This document shows positions 61,353 through 64,000 of a DNA stretch of 64,000 nt, one piece after another. The first letter of the stretch is position 1, and the number at the start of each line of letters is the position of its first letter. Both the position numbers and the translations under genes were made by a program. The notes under the pieces were generated by a model. The model ran no database searches. It was not told where the DNA came from and saw nothing but the letters and a program-made list of their open reading frames with translations. Origin of the DNA: Bacillota bacterium (GTDB lineage: Bacteria > Bacillota > Sulfobacillia > Sulfobacillales > Sulfobacillaceae); NCBI GenBank assembly GCA_026627065.1, contig JAPNUO010000006.1, positions 62,001 to 126,000 of the forward strand, given 5' to 3'.

Positions 61353-62342
61353 TTATTGCACTCCTCCTCCGGTGCGAACTCGCGGATCCAATCGCGAATA
61401 GAGAATATCGACCAGCAAATTCACAACCAACACCGACACCGCGATAATTAGAAAGGCCGCCTGAATCAACGGAAGGTCCTGGGACAAGACCGCATTGGTC
61501 AGTTGAAACCCGATGCCGGGATAGGAAAAGACTTCTTCGGTCAAAATCGACCCGCTGACGATCAACCCCATCGCCAAGGCAAAACTCGTCACCTGAGGCA
61601 AGATCGCATTACGCGCTGCATATTGCGTCATCAGCCGCCAGCTGCTGACACCCTTAGCTTCGGCAAACACCACATAATCCTCGCCGAGCGTGTTAATCAT
61701 ATTGTTGCGCATGCCCACGATCCAGCCGCTGACAGATCCTAAGAAAATGGTCACCGCCGGTAGCACCGAATGGTACAGCACGCTCATGATAAACGGAAGG
61801 TTCCAGCCCGGCGTCACGGTCGTGGCATATGCGTGACCTAACGGGAACCAGTGCAGCACAAACGCAAAAACGTAGAGCAAAATGGTGGCAGTCCAAAAAT
61901 ACGGCATCGCCTGCAAAAACATCGTCGTCACTGGCAACGTGTTGTCGAGGAAGCCGCCCCGCCGCCAGGCAATGTAAATGCCGAATCCCGTCCCGATCAG
62001 AACGGCGAAGAGGGTCGAAATTCCGACCAGCCCAATCGTCCACGGCAAGCTATGAAATATCACAGTTTTCACCGGGGTGGGATAATAGGTGTAGGATAGT
62101 CCCCAGTGAAACTCGGCCATGTTTTTTAGGTAAGTCAAATATTGAAGAATCATCGGCTGTTTGGAAAAGCCAAACTCCAACTCGAGAGCGTGCAAGGCCT
62201 GGGGATTCAGCTGCCCGCCAAACTTGGCAAACATCGCCATGGCCGGATTCCCCGGCATTAGCCGTGGCAAAATAAAGTTAATGGTAAGCGCAGCCCATAG
62301 CGCCACAACAAAAAATGCCACTTTGTTGAGAATATACCGCAC
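61353..62342 (-). CDS. ABC transporter permease (DppB type)
   Basis: A 329-residue permease of the DppB class. It begins with a membrane segment (KVAFFVVALWAALTINFILPRLMPGNPA) that carries the family's conserved LPRLMPGNP turn. Six membrane segments and the coupling-loop motif EDYVVFAEAKGVSSWRLM are visible. Homologues carry peptides, nickel or oligosaccharides; beside three glycosidases, oligosaccharide import is the best inference. Confidence 0.92.
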   Translation of the reverse strand: MRYILNKVAFFVVALWAALTINFILPRLMPGNPAMAMFAKFGGQLNPQALHALELEFGFSKQPMILQYLTYLKNMAEFHWGLSYTYYPTPVKTVIFHSLPWTIGLVGISTLFAVLIGTGFGIYIAWRRGGFLDNTLPVTTMFLQAMPYFWTATILLYVFAFVLHWFPLGHAYATTVTPGWNLPFIMSVLYHSVLPAVTIFLGSVSGWIVGMRNNMINTLGEDYVVFAEAKGVSSWRLMTQYAARNAILPQVTSFALAMGLIVSGSILTEEVFSYPGIGFQLTNAVLSQDLPLIQAAFLIIAVSVLVVNLLVDILYSRLDPRVRTGGGVQ

Positions 62343-62369
62343 AACCCCTCCTCCTTTCTGTTTTACGAA

Positions 62370-62403
62370 CCAATCGGAGATTTCCGAGGAAATCTCCGAT
62401 TGG
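62370..62403. repeat. Perfect 16-base inverted repeat between binding-protein and permease genes
   Basis: CCAATCGGAGATTTCC (62370-62385) and its exact complement (62388-62403) are separated by two bases. On the minus strand it is followed by TTCGTAAAACAG rather than a T tract. In importer operons, hairpins at this place usually allow only partial read-through and protect the binding-protein mRNA, giving more binding protein than permease. Confidence 0.7.
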
Positions 62404-62443
62404 ATATCCCGGTGCCACCCATTATGCCTTCGTCAATGCGCGT

Positions 62444-64000
62444 CTACGACCGCGGCTTGAGGTGCATCACCACAATTTCAGGCGCAGGCCAGCTGTACGG
62501 AGCCGGCGTCACATAGGGATTGGACGCGGTGGGCCATCCCACGTAATTTTGCGAGCTGTATTCGTACCACAGCGCACCGTCCAGGAGCGGAATGAAGGGC
62601 AGGTCGTCGACCATGATCTTCTCCAGCTTTTGAATGGCTTTCACCTGCACCGTGGGATTGGTGGTCGTGGCGTACTCGTTCAGCGCCGCGTTGGTTGCCG
62701 CGTTGTTCCACCCTTCCAGGTTCCAGTCCCCGTGAGAGTCCAACGCGTTGTACAAGGCGTAGTACGGCGTGGGTCCCGGGTTCGTCCAAGACATCGCCAA
62801 CGTGTACTTGCCACCTTGCAGGTTGGCGACATATTCGCCGTAAGCATCCTCCACCACGGTCGTCTTGATCCCGATGCTCGTCAGCTCTTGGGCCATCAAG
62901 GCACAGTCGGCATCCCAGTCTGACCAACCCGTGGGCACTTGAATCGTAAATTCCAGCGGCTGACCGGAGGGCGAAACAAAGACGCCGCTCGCGTTCTTCT
63001 TGAAGCCGGCCTTTTCCAGAATCTTGACCGCTTCACTGGGATCGTACTTCTCGTTCACGGGAAGGCCCGGCGCCAGATATTTTTTCTGGGTCGGCAGGAT
63101 AAGCGCCGTGGGACTGGCCGCCTTCTCGTAGCCGTACTCATTCTTGGCGCCCATTTCATTGCGGTTCACCGCCACGTTGATCGCTTCCCGCACCGCCAGG
63201 TTCTTGAGAAGCGGATTCTTCAAATTGGGGTACAAGCCAGCAACTTCATAGGGCGGGAACCAGTAATGATTGTACGGGCTCTTGGAGGTGAAGAGACCCT
63301 TGACGTCCGGCACAAACTGTCCGCTCCAATCGAGTTGGCCCGCGGCTAACGCTTCGTTAATGGCATTGTTGCTGTCGTAGGCCGGCACTTCAATTTCCGG
63401 AACCTTAGGCACTCCTAAATAATAGTGAGGATTCGGCTTAAATGTATATTCTTGGGACGTAAACGTGGACAGTTCATAGGGCCCAGTGCCTACGGGATTG
63501 GGATTGGTGTACTTGGCAGGGTCGGAAATCTTAGACCAAATGTGCTGAGGCACGATGTAAGTTTCCAGCACGTACACGCCGTAAGGCACGTCGGTCGTCT
63601 TGAATCGGAAGACCACCTCATGGGCATTGGGAGCGGTCACCGCGGAAAGCTTGCTCCAAACGCCGCTGGTGTCCAGAGCGGGATACTTCTTGAGCAAATC
63701 AAAGGTAAACACCACATCTTTGGACGAGAATGCGGTGCCGTCCGTCCATTTGACATTGGTGCGAAGGTCAACCGTCAGTACGCGGCCGCCGTCGGACCAG
63801 CTGTAGCTTTTGCCTAACAACCCATAAACCTGAGGCCCAACGGTGTTAAAATAAAACAGTGGTTCGTATATGAAGCCATCCGTCCCGGGGTTCGCCGAGG
63901 ACGAAAAGGGGTTAAAGTTCTGCGTATACGAGCCATAAGGGGAAATCGCCATCACCAGCGGCGGCGCCGACGTCGCGGCTGAACGATGCACGGTCCCCGC
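62444..64000 (-). CDS. ABC transporter substrate-binding protein, SBP family 5 (partial, N-terminus off window)
   Basis: At least 515 residues of an extracellular family 5 binding protein. The frame stays open through the right edge, so the signal peptide lies outside; the first GTG in view (63991) is not the real start. Typical stretches are FIYEPLFYFN, RVLTVDLRTNVKWTDGTAFSSKDVVFTFDLLKKYPALD, YELSTFTSQEYTFKPNPHYY, and NLAVREAINVAVNRNEMG. It precedes the permease genes and defines ligand choice. The family binds peptides but also beta-linked oligosaccharides, which fits the neighbouring glycosidases. Confidence 0.93.
   Translation of the reverse strand, partial: AGTVHRSAATSAPPLVMAISPYGSYTQNFNPFSSSANPGTDGFIYEPLFYFNTVGPQVYGLLGKSYSWSDGGRVLTVDLRTNVKWTDGTAFSSKDVVFTFDLLKKYPALDTSGVWSKLSAVTAPNAHEVVFRFKTTDVPYGVYVLETYIVPQHIWSKISDPAKYTNPNPVGTGPYELSTFTSQEYTFKPNPHYYLGVPKVPEIEVPAYDSNNAINEALAAGQLDWSGQFVPDVKGLFTSKSPYNHYWFPPYEVAGLYPNLKNPLLKNLAVREAINVAVNRNEMGAKNEYGYEKAASPTALILPTQKKYLAPGLPVNEKYDPSEAVKILEKAGFKKNASGVFVSPSGQPLEFTIQVPTGWSDWDADCALMAQELTSIGIKTTVVEDAYGEYVANLQGGKYTLAMSWTNPGPTPYYALYNALDSHGDWNLEGWNNAATNAALNEYATTTNPTVQVKAIQKLEKIMVDDLPFIPLLDGALWYEYSSQNYVGWPTASNPYVTPAPYSWPAPEIVVMHLKPRS

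Overview
The window looks like chromosomal DNA of a GC-rich, spore-forming Firmicute of the Sulfobacillus type. The evidence is SpoIIE beside tilS and ftsH, a paired YmfF/YmfH-type M16 peptidase locus, strong AGGAGG ribosome binding sites, and a gene set fitting an aerobic thermoacidophile. The genus is inferred from gene content only.

Layout. (1) 1-7283: a type I-C CRISPR-cas operon on the minus strand, cas3-cas5c-cas8c-cas7-cas4-cas1 (cas1 runs off the left edge; cas2 and the array are not in the window). It is visibly more AT-rich than its surroundings. The cas3-cas5 gap holds a solitary repeat-like element, a pseudo-spacer, a terminator, and then a new promoter for cas5. The pseudo-spacer seed resembles the start region of that promoter. 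(2) 7678-12068: a thiamine operon (tenI-thiS-thiG-thiF-thiO-thiE) behind a TPP riboswitch. (3) 12216-33821: mostly housekeeping genes. These are a rhodanese, a beta-propeller-like protein, ComB, an AddAB-like helicase/nuclease pair with a rearranged domain layout, a HAD phosphatase, HutH, two M16 peptidases, FtsH, TilS, SpoIIE, GalU, ManC and a class V aminotransferase. (4) 34312-34959: a repeat-rich beta-helix-like protein. (5) 35003-49362: a complete soluble di-iron alkane (propane-type) monooxygenase island. Hydroxylase large subunit, reductase, small subunit, coupling protein and rpoN run leftward. Amidohydrolase, DUF59 protein, alcohol dehydrogenase, GroEL-like chaperonin, a sigma-54 activator, an Nramp-like transporter and a small membrane protein run rightward. 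Two near-identical sigma-54 promoters face away from each other in the 567-base gap. (6) about 50.2-52.5 kb: an IS607-type element (tnpA serine recombinase + tnpB). (7) 53183-64000: three glycoside hydrolases (GH5-like, GH1, GH2 beta-glucuronidase) followed by a Dpp/Opp-type ABC importer whose binding protein runs off the right edge.

How the genes work together. The monooxygenase island carries its own sigma factor, its own activator and a dedicated chaperonin, so it looks like a portable regulated catabolic module. The expected route is alkane to alcohol by the monooxygenase, then alcohol to ketone or aldehyde by the dehydrogenase. The glycosidase cluster and ABC importer together suggest uptake and cytoplasmic cleavage of plant-type oligosaccharides. 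The most novel signal is the candidate crRNA-like regulatory RNA inside the cas operon, which may let the interference complex repress its own operon.
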